A DNA stretch of 14,713 bases from Clostridiales bacterium UBA8153 (GCA_003449495.1 DMHJ01000169.1:1-14713), one strand, 5' to 3'; positions 7,322 to 14,713 are shown, counted from the stretch's first letter. Made by a program: numbers and translations. Notes: generated by a model from the letters alone, not told the origin.

Positions 7322-7361
7322 GTGGGGTTTGGCCGGGCGCCGGCCGCCGCCGGGACCCCAC
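7322..7361 (+). repeat. two-level G+C-rich stem-loop upstream of the SNF2-SWIM operon
   Basis: The outer stem GTGGGGT (7322-7328) pairs perfectly with ACCCCAC (7355-7361). Inside it GGCCGG (7331-7336) pairs with CCGGCC (7340-7345) around a three-base loop, leaving 7346-7354 unpaired. It lies 108 nt before the SNF2 start and may sit in its leader. A role as attenuator or terminator is unproven and no U tract follows. Confidence 0.45.
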
Positions 7362-7469
7362 AGACGTACACCCTGCTCACCAGGATGATGGCGAAAGACC
7401 ACGTCCGTTTCGTCCTCCAGGTGTAGCGATGGCTTTCGTCATCTCAGTGTGAAAGGTCGGTACTGACTC

Positions 7470-10400
7470 ATGCTGATCCTGCACGCAGGTATCAGGGCCG
7501 GGAGACCGGATGGTCTTGGCGGCAGCTTACTGCTCTGGGGAGAGCAGCCTGACGGCGACGGCCGCGCCCATGGGGTAGGCAGTAGCGGGCCCCCCGTCCC
7601 CGGCGCGGTGCCATCTAAAAGCCCGGGCCGGCGGGGCAAAGCCAAAGCGAGCCTCTCCGCACCTGCGGCTCGCTACCCGTACGCTACCGCACCCGAAGTT
7701 CTGGCCTCCGCGTTACACATGGTCATTGACTGCGACGGCGGTAACACGGCTACTTGCGCCCACGCCGAAGAGGTGCTCGCCTGGCTGCCCACTCGCGCTG
7801 GCCAGCCCATTCCATCCAGCCCGCTCATTGCGGGCTCACCATGGGAACCCGGGGAGGCTGGCCGGCCGGAGGTGGACCCAAAGACGCAGCCCCACGGGCC
7901 TGAGGTGGTCCTGGCACCTTGGACCCTCCCGGCACTGCCCCTCACGCCCGCGCAGGCCCTAGAGCTGCTCTGCTGCGCCGGTGACAGGCAGGTGCTCGCG
8001 CCCGGGTTGGTGGTTGGGAAAGACCTCGCCTTCTGGGCACGGGCTCTGCGTCTGGCCGGTGGGCTCGTGGCGCGGCAGCAGTACCTACCCGGGCTCGCCA
8101 CCGTCCCGGCTGCCGGCGCGACCACGCCTGTTCCGACCGTTTATCGTGCTTGCTGGGAACCGGTCTTGGCGGGCGCGGACGGGGACCAACTCCTCCGCTT
8201 GGCCCGGATGATGCCGCCGGTGGCGCGCGGCCTCTCGGGGCCCGCCGCTACTTCTCCACCTGGGATACCCGCCGTCGAGTTACTGAGGCAGTTCACCGGT
8301 GATATGGTGGATTGCCTCGTCCGGCTTTCGCTAAACCCCACCGCCATTCGTCCGGAACCGGCGCCGGCGCGATCGCCCTCAGCGCGCGATCCGGCCCGTT
8401 CCGGCTCGCGAAGCGCCGGCCGCGCTAAGCGGAAGGAGCCAGGGTGGTCCCGGGATTTTCACAGCATTCATGACTACTGGCTTTACGCCTTGCGCGCTGC
8501 CGACGGCCGCATGGAAGGTAACGCTGATGAGTTAGCCCGCCTAGCTGCGGAGATCGGGCAGTGGCGGCATCCGGTTACCCTAGCGGCCTCCTCGCCTTTC
8601 AGGCTGTGCTTCCGGCTGGAAGAGCCGGAAGCTAAGCTGGAAACCGGCCCGCCGAGTGCGCTGGATACGGCAACGGGTGCCGGGTGGGACACTGCCGGCC
8701 CCACCGGTAGCGACCGGTGGTTCGTACGCTACCTGCTCCAGGCAGTCGATGACCCCAGCCTCCTCATCCCGGTACTCGACGCGTGGAACGGCAGTAAGCG
8801 GAAGGCCGGCGTACTCGCGCGGGTCGATGCTTCGGTACGGGAGTACGTGCTGTTGGCCTTAGGACAATGCGGGGGGATCTGTCCCGAAATCGCGACCAGC
8901 CTCAAAGCGGAGCTACCCGCAGGATACGAGTTGGATGCCGCGGGCGCGCACCAGTTCCTCACCCAGGGGGCGGCCTCTCTGGAGCTGGCCGGCTTCGGGG
9001 TGATGCTGCCGGCCTGGTGGAGCCGGAAGGGAACCAAACTCCAGCTGCGCGTCCGCGCCTCGGCAAAGAGCCCAACCATGCGAGGCGCCGGTGGCCTCTC
9101 GCTCGGTAGCATCGTTGAGGTGCATTGGCAAGTGGCCCTGGGCGACCAGACCCTCACTTACACCGAACTACAAGCACTCGCTCAGATCAAGGCGCCGCTG
9201 GTCCGCGTGCGCGGCCAGTGGGTGCACATGAACAGCGAGGCAATCGCTGCGGCGCTGGCCTTTTGGACTAAGCGGGGAGCCAACGCCACCGCCAGCGCGC
9301 GCGAGCTTCTGTGCATGTCTTTGGGCGCCGGCGGCCCGGCCGGCGGTGTCACCTTCGAGGGGGTTAGCGCAACCGGCTGGGTCGGCGACATCCTCGACCG
9401 CCTTGATGGAAGGGTGAGCTTCGAAGAAGTGCCTGTGCCGGCAGGATTTGCGGGAACCCTCCGTCCCTACCAGGTGCGGGGCTATTCCTGGCTGTCCTAC
9501 CTGAGTCAATGGGGTCTGGGCGCGTGCCTGGCAGACGACATGGGACTGGGAAAGACCGTGCAGACCCTTGCCCTCATCCAGCGCGATTGGGAAGCCACCG
9601 GTGGCGCCTCCCACACGACCGTCTCAGCTGCCGCGCGCCCGGTCCTGCTGATCTGCCCCACCTCCGTGGTGGGCAACTGGCAGAAGGAGGCCGCCCGCTT
9701 TGTACCGGACTTGCCCGTGCTGATCCACCACGGTGCCAGCCGGGAAACCGGGGCGGCTTTCGTCAAGGTCGCTGAGAGGCACGCCTTGGTGATAACCAGC
9801 TACTCCCTCCTTCAGCGCGACGTTGACCTCCTCCGCCAAATAAGTTGGGCCGGCATTGTCCTGGACGAAGCCCAGAACATCAAAAACCCCGAAACCAAGC
9901 AGGCTCAGGCCGCGCGTGCGCTACCGGAAGGATACCGCCTGGCCCTCACCGGCACACCCGTGGAAAACAGCGTAGCCGACCTGTGGTCCATCATGGAGTT
10001 TCTGAACCCGGGTTTCCTCGGGACGCGAGAGCAGTTCAGGCGCGAATTCTTCATCCCGATACAGGCCGGCGGGGATCTTGAGGCGTCAAAGCGCTTGCAG
10101 CGGATTACCGGTCCTTTCATCCTGCGACGGCTGAAGACGGACCGGGCCATCATCGCGGATTTGCCAGACAAGCTGGAGGCGAAAATCTACTGCACCCTGA
10201 CCCGGGAGCAAGCCTCGCTATATGCCGCCGTGGTGAATGAGGCGGAGGGGGCGCTGGAATCGGCCGAAGGGATCCAGCGCAAAGGCGTGATCCTGGCTAC
10301 GCTCTCCAAATTGAAGCAGGTGTGCAACCACCCGGCGCAATTTTTGGGCGACCATTCGGCCATCCCGGGCCGGTCGGGGAAGCTGGCGCGCCTTACCGAG

Positions 10401-10940
10401 ATGCTGGAGGAGATGCTAACCGTCGGCGACCGGGCGTTAGTCTTCACCCAGTTCGCGGAGATGGGCGACATCCTGAGGCGCCACCTCCAGGAGACGTTCG
10501 GGAGAGAAGTCCTGTTTCTGCACGGCGGTGTGCCGAAAGCAAAACGCGACTGGATGGTGGAGCGTTTTCAGGCTGGTGGCGATAATGGCGGAGTCGGCCA
10601 GGCCGGCGGCCCGGCAATCTTCATCCTGTCGGTCAAAGCAGGCGGCACCGGGCTTAACCTGACCGCTGCCAACCACGTCTTCCACTTCGACCGCTGGTGG
10701 AATCCTGCCGTGGAGAACCAGGCCACCGACCGCGCCTTTCGCATCGGCCAGCTGCGGAACGTGCAAGTGCACAAATTCGTCTGCGCAGGCACGCTTGAGG
10801 AGAAGATCGATGAGCTGATCGAGCGCAAGCGAGCCCTAGCCGAAGAGGTGGTAGGTGCCGGTGAAGGATGGCTGACCCGCCTCTCGAATCAGGCACTTAG
10901 GGAGATCTTCACTTTGCGCAACCAAGCAACGGAGGAATGA
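7470..10940 (+). CDS. SNF2-family (Swi2/Snf2) ATP-dependent DNA translocase/helicase
   Basis: The 1156-residue protein has a long bacterial N-terminal region (1 to about 650), including the SNF2-associated segment before the motor, then two RecA-like domains. Motor landmarks: LRPYQVRGYSWL (about 664), Walker A ADDMGLGKT (Lys 695), ICPTSVVGNW, DEAQ box (799-802), LTGTPVENS, VFTQFAEMGD, FLHGGV, SVKAGGTGLNLT, and ATDRAFRIGQ (1085-1094). Such proteins use ATP to track along duplex DNA and remodel protein-DNA or polymerase complexes. The N-terminus MLILHAG with LLLWGE shortly after fits the family, supporting this start although the ribosome binding site is weak. Low-complexity stretches lie at about 27-62 and 295-325, and Gly/Ala-rich extensions follow motif I and precede SVKAGG. 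The stop overlaps the ATG at 10937 of the SWIM-protein frame. Confidence 0.95.
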   Translation: MLILHAGIRAGRPDGLGGSLLLWGEQPDGDGRAHGVGSSGPPVPGAVPSKSPGRRGKAKASLSAPAARYPYATAPEVLASALHMVIDCDGGNTATCAHAEEVLAWLPTRAGQPIPSSPLIAGSPWEPGEAGRPEVDPKTQPHGPEVVLAPWTLPALPLTPAQALELLCCAGDRQVLAPGLVVGKDLAFWARALRLAGGLVARQQYLPGLATVPAAGATTPVPTVYRACWEPVLAGADGDQLLRLARMMPPVARGLSGPAATSPPGIPAVELLRQFTGDMVDCLVRLSLNPTAIRPEPAPARSPSARDPARSGSRSAGRAKRKEPGWSRDFHSIHDYWLYALRAADGRMEGNADELARLAAEIGQWRHPVTLAASSPFRLCFRLEEPEAKLETGPPSALDTATGAGWDTAGPTGSDRWFVRYLLQAVDDPSLLIPVLDAWNGSKRKAGVLARVDASVREYVLLALGQCGGICPEIATSLKAELPAGYELDAAGAHQFLTQGAASLELAGFGVMLPAWWSRKGTKLQLRVRASAKSPTMRGAGGLSLGSIVEVHWQVALGDQTLTYTELQALAQIKAPLVRVRGQWVHMNSEAIAAALAFWTKRGANATASARELLCMSLGAGGPAGGVTFEGVSATGWVGDILDRLDGRVSFEEVPVPAGFAGTLRPYQVRGYSWLSYLSQWGLGACLADDMGLGKTVQTLALIQRDWEATGGASHTTVSAAARPVLLICPTSVVGNWQKEAARFVPDLPVLIHHGASRETGAAFVKVAERHALVITSYSLLQRDVDLLRQISWAGIVLDEAQNIKNPETKQAQAARALPEGYRLALTGTPVENSVADLWSIMEFLNPGFLGTREQFRREFFIPIQAGGDLEASKRLQRITGPFILRRLKTDRAIIADLPDKLEAKIYCTLTREQASLYAAVVNEAEGALESAEGIQRKGVILATLSKLKQVCNHPAQFLGDHSAIPGRSGKLARLTEMLEEMLTVGDRALVFTQFAEMGDILRRHLQETFGREVLFLHGGVPKAKRDWMVERFQAGGDNGGVGQAGGPAIFILSVKAGGTGLNLTAANHVFHFDRWWNPAVENQATDRAFRIGQLRNVQVHKFVCAGTLEEKIDELIERKRALAEEVVGAGEGWLTRLSNQALREIFTLRNQATEE
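10931..10936 (+). promoter_or_regulatory. Shine-Dalgarno GGAGGA at the SNF2/SWIM junction
   Basis: It lies inside the last codons of the SNF2 gene. The ATG at 10937 directly abuts it, while the GTG at 10943 is six bases away, the normal distance. It therefore favours GTG as the SWIM-protein start. Confidence 0.65.
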
Positions 10941-10942
10941 CC

Positions 10943-11905
10943 GTGGGTCGCCGGGGCTTCGATGACCATTACTATGAACCGTCGCGGCCGCTGGAGGCCA
11001 AAGGCGGCGTCAAGGCGCGCACCAAGCGCGGCACCTTTGGTGACAGCTGGTGGGCCCGGCGGTGGATCGAGGTCCTTGAGGGTTTCCACATCGGAGCGCG
11101 TCTTTCCCGCGGCCGGTCCTACGCTCGCCAGGGCCAGGTCTTGGCGATTGACGTAGAAGAGGGCGTCGTGCAAGCCCAGGTGCAAGGCTCCCGGCCGCGC
11201 CCGTACCATGTCACCATCAAGGTGAAGACGCTCTCTGCCGCCGAGTGGGAGGAGGTAGCGCGAAGTCTCGGCTCCCAGGCCGTCCTGGCCTCCGCGTTAC
11301 TGGCGGGCGGCATGCCCGAGGACATTGAGGGCGTGTTCAAGGCAGCGGGGGTCTCGCTGTTTCCTACCCGCAGTCACGACCTGCAAACCGATTGCTCGTG
11401 CCCGGACTGGTCGAACCCCTGCAAGCATGTGGCGGCTGTCTACTACCTGCTGGCCGAGGAGTTCGACCGCGCTCCTTTCCTCATCTTCAAGCTGCGGGGA
11501 ATGACTCGTGAGGAACTGGTCGAGCGGATAGGCGGCGGGGTCGCGGTGACGAAAGCTCTGGAGCCAGAGGTGGTGGAAGCCCTGCCCACCGTCCCGTCCC
11601 AGTTCTGGGGTCTGCCGGACGAGCCCTCCACCGGCACGTTAGCCTCGCCAGCCTGTCCGGTGACAGAGCCGGACCGTGGGGCGACGATGGCCGGTGGGCC
11701 GGGGTTGGGCGCCCCTGAAGTCAGCGTACCGGTGGTCGCGGCGGCCCTGGTTAGGCGGCTGGGAAGTTTCCCGTTCTGGCGGGGCGAAGAACCATTCCTT
11801 ACCGCGGTGGAACAGGTCTACCGTTGCGCCTCCCCCTTGGGCATGGACATCTTCATCGGCGATTGGCGGCCGGCGGCCGCATCCAACCCCGCCGCTCCCG
11901 GCTAG
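10943..11905 (+). CDS. SWIM zinc-finger protein, partner of the SNF2 helicase
   Basis: The 320-residue product has an N-terminal domain with FGDSWWARRWIEVLE and RLSRGRSYARQGQVL, typical of bacterial SWIM proteins linked to SNF2 helicases. The SWIM motif follows: C151-x-C153-x6-C160-x-H162 (DCSCPDWSNPCKH), expected to bind zinc and mediate DNA or protein contact. The next segment AAVYYLLAEEFDRAPFLIFKLRG is also characteristic. The C-terminal third contains a Pro/Gly/Thr-rich linker (about 230-260) and a final module (FPFWRGEEPFLTAVEQVYR). ATG at 10937 would overlap the helicase stop (ATGA) but sits against the ribosome binding site, so GTG at 10943 is preferred and adds only two fewer residues. 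Coupled translation implies the two proteins act together, perhaps with this one targeting the motor to DNA. That role is inferred. Confidence 0.93.
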   Translation: MGRRGFDDHYYEPSRPLEAKGGVKARTKRGTFGDSWWARRWIEVLEGFHIGARLSRGRSYARQGQVLAIDVEEGVVQAQVQGSRPRPYHVTIKVKTLSAAEWEEVARSLGSQAVLASALLAGGMPEDIEGVFKAAGVSLFPTRSHDLQTDCSCPDWSNPCKHVAAVYYLLAEEFDRAPFLIFKLRGMTREELVERIGGGVAVTKALEPEVVEALPTVPSQFWGLPDEPSTGTLASPACPVTEPDRGATMAGGPGLGAPEVSVPVVAAALVRRLGSFPFWRGEEPFLTAVEQVYRCASPLGMDIFIGDWRPAAASNPAAPG

Positions 11906-11935
11906 ATCGAGCCTGCAACGCAAAGCCCCGCTGGT

Positions 11936-11972
11936 GGTGGCGGCACCCCATCGCACCGGGGATACCGCCACC
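11936..11972 (+). terminator. 12-bp hairpin after the SNF2-SWIM operon
   Basis: GGTGGCGG (11936-11943) pairs perfectly with CCGCCACC (11965-11972), and inside it CCCC (11946-11949) pairs with GGGG (11958-11961) around an eight-base loop. It starts 31 nt past the SWIM stop. The following sequence is only pyrimidine-leaning, not a U tract, so termination is plausible but not certain. Confidence 0.55.
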
Positions 11973-12171
11973 CACGGGTTCGCTTCCCTTCTCGATATGC
12001 GCAACCGCAAGTCTTGGGTACAACTTCCACCTCTGCCGCCACTGGTAACTCTCATACCGGCGGCACTACATCCAGTCCTACCGGGTGCATCCAAACGGGA
12101 AGCTCCAACCCGCTGCATCCGGACTCTGTCCCGGGGGTATGGTACCAGGGCTGAGGCCCGCGGCCGGTTGA

Positions 12172-12202
12172 CCCTCCGGCTTGAGACGAGGAGCCGGCAG
12201 GG
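12172..12202 (-). terminator. hairpin after murA
   Basis: CCCT-CCGGCT (12172-12181) pairs with AGCCGG-AGGG (12192-12202) with a one-base bulge at 12198 and a 10-nt loop. It starts 37 nt beyond the murA stop. No U tract follows on the minus strand. Confidence 0.42.
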
Positions 12203-12238
12203 GCACCAGAAACGTCATGTCTTCTGGGCCATACGGCC

Positions 12239-13492
12239 CTACCGGGTCACGTCTGCTCCTACCGACCTGAGCTTCCCCACCAAGTCCTCGTAGCCCCGGT
12301 CCAGATGATGGGCATCCATGACCCGGGTTTCGCCCGCGGCTGCCAGACCGGCCAGCACCAGCCCGGCGGCGGCCCGCAGATCCGTGGCCCGCACGGCGGC
12401 GCCGCTGAGCTGGGGCACCCCGCGGACGACGGCGCAGCGACCCTCTACGGTGATGCAGGCGCCCATGCGCCTGAGCTCATCTACGTGGTGGAACCGATTG
12501 TCAAACACGGTTTCCGAGATCACGCTGGTGCCCTGGGCCACGGTCATGGCGGCCAGAAGCTGAGGCTGCATATCCGTGGGAAACCCCGGGTGGGGCATGG
12601 TCTTGATGTCGGCGGCCCGCAGCCGGCCCGCTGCCCACACCTCGGCGTATCCCCCGCTTCCGGGCTCCACCGTCACCCCGGCCTCCCGCAGCTTGGCGGT
12701 GACCGCCTGCAGGTGTTCCATCTCTACGTTCTCCAGCCGCAGATGCCCGCCGGTTGCCGCTGCCGCCGCCATGAACGTAGCGGCTTCGATGCGGTCGGGG
12801 ATGACCGTATGCTGCGCTCCGCGCAGGTGGGCCTGACCGCGGATGCGGATGACCTTGCTGCCGGCTCCCGCGATCTGACCTCCCATGGCCGTGAGGAAAC
12901 CGGCCAGATCTACGACCTCGGGCTCGCTGGCGGCATTGTCGATGATCGTCTCTCCCCGGGCCAGGCAGGCGGCGGCCATGAGATTCTCCGTCGCCCCCAC
13001 ACTGGGGTAGTCCAGGTAGACGAGGGCCCCGGTCAAGGAGCGCCCGGGCAGGCTCAGCTCAATGCAGCCCCGGTCTTGCTCGACCCGGGCCCCCAGGCTG
13101 CGGAGGCCTTTGAGGTGTAGGTCGATGGGGCGAGACCCGATGGCGCATCCGCCCGGCATGGAAATGCGCATACGGCCCGTCCGGGCCAGGATGGGCCCGG
13201 CCACCAGGAAGGACGCCCGCATTCTGCGCACAAGGCGAGGATCCGCTTCCCAACCCAGGTCGGCTGCCCTCACCACCGCGCGTCCCCCACCCGGGAAATC
13301 CACGCTGGCGCCCAGCCCGGTCAGGACCTCACCCATGGTGAACACATCATCAAGAGCGGGCACCCCATGGAGTACGGTATCGCCTTCGGCGAGCAGGGCT
13401 GCGGCCAACATGGGAAGCACCGCGTTTTTGGCTCCTGAGACGCGCACGTTTCCGCGCAACGGTGTTCCACCTTGGATGATCATGGTGTCCAT
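12239..13492 (-). CDS. murA: UDP-N-acetylglucosamine 1-carboxyvinyltransferase MurA
   Basis: MurA transfers enolpyruvate from phosphoenolpyruvate to UDP-GlcNAc, the first committed step of peptidoglycan synthesis, in the cytoplasm. At 417 residues the length is normal. Key residues are in place: Lys22 and Asn23 in SGAKNAVLP, the catalytic-loop Cys116 in PGGCAIGSRPIDLH (the residue alkylated by fosfomycin), and the general-base Asp307 in FPTDMQPQ. The repeated inside-out alpha/beta domains are complete. The ATG at 13490-13492 is preceded by GGGGGAG with a four-base gap. It is separated from the ATPase operon by a terminator hairpin, so it is probably transcribed on its own. GATAAT (13510-13515, minus) could be its -10 but would leave an unusually short leader. 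Confidence 0.97.
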   Translation of the reverse strand: MDTMIIQGGTPLRGNVRVSGAKNAVLPMLAAALLAEGDTVLHGVPALDDVFTMGEVLTGLGASVDFPGGGRAVVRAADLGWEADPRLVRRMRASFLVAGPILARTGRMRISMPGGCAIGSRPIDLHLKGLRSLGARVEQDRGCIELSLPGRSLTGALVYLDYPSVGATENLMAAACLARGETIIDNAASEPEVVDLAGFLTAMGGQIAGAGSKVIRIRGQAHLRGAQHTVIPDRIEAATFMAAAAATGGHLRLENVEMEHLQAVTAKLREAGVTVEPGSGGYAEVWAAGRLRAADIKTMPHPGFPTDMQPQLLAAMTVAQGTSVISETVFDNRFHHVDELRRMGACITVEGRCAVVRGVPQLSGAAVRATDLRAAAGLVLAGLAAAGETRVMDAHHLDRGYEDLVGKLRSVGADVTR

Positions 13493-13542
13493 TTCTCTCC
13501 CCCAACGCTATTATCGGCGCCCGCCTGCGGTTTATCCCCGGG

Positions 13543-13571
13543 AAAAGGTAGAACCCCCGGCGCACCGGGGG
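13543..13571 (-). terminator. intrinsic terminator of the A/V-type ATPase operon
   Basis: CCCCCGG (13554-13560) pairs perfectly with CCGGGGG (13565-13571) around a four-base loop. On the minus strand it is followed by TTCTACCTTTT, the only T-rich tail next to a stem in this window. It lies 15 nt past the stop of the subunit D gene. Confidence 0.8.
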
Positions 13572-13585
13572 CGTGAGGTTTCCGG

Positions 13586-14212
13586 CTATTTTGCCCTGAC
13601 AATGTCTTTGATCTTCATGAGGCGGGTGGTATTGGAACGCTCCATCTCGCCCAGCCGCATGGCGATGGACTTCACCGCGTCCTGCAGTTCCGGGATCAAG
13701 ACATATTCCAGGGCGTTGACGCGCCGCCGCGTCCGGGCGATTTCGTCGGACAAAAGCTCCACCGTACGCTCGAGCTGGGCTAGGCGCACCAGCTGGGGCA
13801 ACACTTCGGCAAAGGCGCCCAGGGCGCTGTCCAGTTCCGGCGAGGTGGTGGCCAATCCATAGGCGTAGACTCCCGAGGGATCCCGGACATCGATGGTAAA
13901 CTCCGGCACGGCGACGTTCATGATGGGCCGCCAGCCGGTCTGTAGCTCCAAAGGAGGCGTGGGGCTCATCAGCGCCTCTTCCATGGTCTCCCGGGACATG
14001 ACGGCCCGGGCGACGAGAAAGCTCCGGTAGGCGGCGGCCAGCAAGATTTCCACCTGGTCGCGGACCGTTCGAACTTCCCTCACCACGGACAAAAACACCT
14101 TCATGAGCTCATCGCGTTTGTCCTTGAGGAGTTTGTGCCCTCGCTTGGCCATACGGACCCGGCCCCGGAGCTTGAGCAGCTCCATCCTGGTGGCATTGAC
14201 CCTGATTTCCAT
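13586..14212 (-). CDS. ntpD: A/V-type ATP synthase subunit D
   Basis: Subunit D forms the central rotor shaft of the A/V-type ATPase, turning inside the A3B3 head and passing torque to or from the membrane ring. The 208-residue product shows the family's N-terminal helix (NATRMELLKLRGRVRMAKRGHKLLKDKRDEL), a long coiled-coil region at each end, and the C-terminal RRRVNALEYVLIPEL segment. Length and architecture are normal. The ATG at 14210-14212 follows GAGAGG with a seven-base gap and is 17 nt after the subunit B stop. It is the last gene of the operon before the terminator. The atpD symbol is also used for this subunit but is avoided here because atpD names the F-type beta subunit. Confidence 0.95.
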   Translation of the reverse strand: MEIRVNATRMELLKLRGRVRMAKRGHKLLKDKRDELMKVFLSVVREVRTVRDQVEILLAAAYRSFLVARAVMSRETMEEALMSPTPPLELQTGWRPIMNVAVPEFTIDVRDPSGVYAYGLATTSPELDSALGAFAEVLPQLVRLAQLERTVELLSDEIARTRRRVNALEYVLIPELQDAVKSIAMRLGEMERSNTTRLMKIKDIVRAK

Positions 14213-14229
14213 GGCCGGACCTCTCTTCG

Positions 14230-14713
14230 TCAGTCTGCCACCGGCTTGACCCGGGGCAGGTACTTTTCGACGTGGGCGTCACTCAGGCGCTTCAACTCCT
14301 GGCGCGGGATGATGGTCATCAGCTGCCAGCCGATGTCCAGGGTCTCCTCGATGGAACGATCCTGCTCCCCGCCCTGCCTGACGAAAGTCTGCTCAAACCC
14401 GTCGGCAAACTGCAAGAACAGTTTGTCGGCCGGGGTGAGGGCAGCCTCGCCCAGCACCACAGAGAGTTCCCGGGCCTCCTTGCCCCGGTCGTAGGCGTCG
14501 GACAGCTGGTTGAGCACGCCCGCGTGGTCCTCCCTGGTCTTCCCCGGACCGATGCCCTTGTCTTTGAGACGCGATAGGGAACCGGCGATGTTGATGGGCG
14601 GGTAGATGCCCTTCTTGTGCAGCTCGCGCCCGAGCATAACTTGGCCTTCGGTGATGTACCCGGTGAGGTCGGGAATAGGGTGGGTCTTGTCGTCCTCGGG
14701 CATGGACAGAATG
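14230..14713 (-). CDS. ntpB: A/V-type ATP synthase subunit B (C-terminal part, cut by window edge)
   Basis: Subunit B is the non-catalytic nucleotide-site partner of subunit A in the A3B3 head. About 160 C-terminal residues are visible and the frame continues beyond the right edge. [48 protein letters not shown] and DRGKEAREL are highly characteristic of this subunit. The final segment [10 protein letters not shown] precedes the stop at 14230-14232. The apparent ATG at 14701-14703 is internal (it follows Ile-Leu-Ser). The gene order B then D on the minus strand fits the usual end of the A-B-D module, with the catalytic subunit expected to the right of this window. Confidence 0.96.
   Translation of the reverse strand, partial: ILSMPEDDKTHPIPDLTGYITEGQVMLGRELHKKGIYPPINIAGSLSRLKDKGIGPGKTREDHAGVLNQLSDAYDRGKEARELSVVLGEAALTPADKLFLQFADGFEQTFVRQGGEQDRSIEETLDIGWQLMTIIPRQELKRLSDAHVEKYLPRVKPVAD

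Larger units (their letters stand above)
6757..7469. other. 713-nt region between glycosyltransferase and SNF2 gene, no convincing gene, several hairpins
   Basis: Open frames here (6816-7166 minus, 7097-7402 minus, 7165-7452 plus) are Pro/Arg/Gly-rich and match nothing I know. Perfect short stems occur at 6822-6838 (GGATGG/CCATCC, 66 nt past the glycosyltransferase stop, a possible terminator without U tract) and 6898-6913 (GCCGGA/TCCGGC). Stronger ones are listed separately at 7086-7111 and 7322-7361. A bulged stem GATGA-CGAAAG/CTTTCG-TCATC (7384-7443) ends 26 nt before the SNF2 start. Confidence 0.5.
11906..12238. other. 333-nt convergent intergenic region
   Basis: It lies between the 3' ends of the SWIM gene and murA. 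An open frame continues across it in another phase of the plus strand but is not protein-like. The main content is two strong hairpins, at 11936-11972 near the SWIM end and 12172-12202 near the murA end, and a small GGGCC/GGCCC stem (12226-12239) touching the murA stop. Confidence 0.55.

Noticed and set aside
12226..12239. GGGCC/GGCCC stem at the murA stop codon as a terminator
   Set aside because: Only five pairs, overlapping the stop codon and lacking a T tract. The stem at 12172-12202 is a better candidate.
11676..12293. 205-codon plus-strand frame overlapping the SWIM gene end and crossing into the murA 3' end
   Set aside because: It overlaps two well-supported genes in other phases and has Pro/Arg/Ser-rich, low-complexity content. 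It is a shadow frame.
12305..13120. 271-codon plus-strand frame opposite murA
   Set aside because: It is antisense to a complete murA and reflects the G+C-rich codon pattern of that gene. The peptide has no family resemblance.
13062..13862. 266-codon plus-strand frame across the murA/ATPase subunit D boundary
   Set aside because: It runs antisense through the ends of two certain genes and the terminator between them, and has a Ser/Arg/Pro-rich composition.
1..14713. CRISPR arrays, insertion sequences, attachment sites
   Set aside because: I saw no regularly spaced repeats, transposase or integrase motifs, or paired terminal repeats on reading both strands by eye. A repeat search would be needed to exclude degraded elements.

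Overview
The window is G+C-rich bacterial chromosome, most likely from a thermophilic or anaerobic lineage of the Firmicutes (Clostridia/Moorellia-like). This lineage is an inference. It rests on three things: an A/V-type rotary ATPase operon end instead of F-type genes, a cysteine desulfurase-ThiI pair whose ThiI has no rhodanese domain, and a DUF4330-type protein beside an O-antigen-ligase-like gene. Start codons are often GTG or TTG, several being decided by strong purine-rich ribosome binding sites. I cannot name a genus.

Layout. (1) Positions 1-1497, minus strand: an envelope-polysaccharide operon of DUF4330 membrane protein, then an unrecognised 172-aa protein, then an O-antigen-ligase-like membrane protein cut by the left edge. 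The last two are joined by an ATGA stop/start overlap. (2) 1646-2089, minus: a lone PhnB-type VOC protein with an unclear (possibly CTG) start. (3) 2799-5115, minus: cysteine desulfurase and thiI overlapping by 32 nt, a sulfur relay for tRNA 4-thiouridine and possibly thiamine. (4) 5602-11905, plus: the only rightward block, with a GT4 glycosyltransferase of less G+C-biased codon use, a 713-nt hairpin-rich gap, then a SNF2-family helicase translationally coupled to a SWIM zinc-finger protein. (5) 12239-13492, minus: murA. (6) 13586-14713, minus: end of an A/V-type ATPase operon (subunit B partial, then D) with a terminator hairpin.

The basic functions are housekeeping: energy coupling, peptidoglycan precursor synthesis, sulfur transfer to tRNA. 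The polysaccharide genes at the left and the lone glycosyltransferase may serve cell-surface glycan synthesis. The SNF2-SWIM pair is the most system-like element: two coupled genes in a reversed-orientation block with structured flanks. Its family pairing is known but its bacterial role is poorly defined. I found no CRISPR array, transposase, rRNA or tRNA. Four gaps longer than 300 nt carry no convincing gene but hold several G+C-rich inverted repeats.
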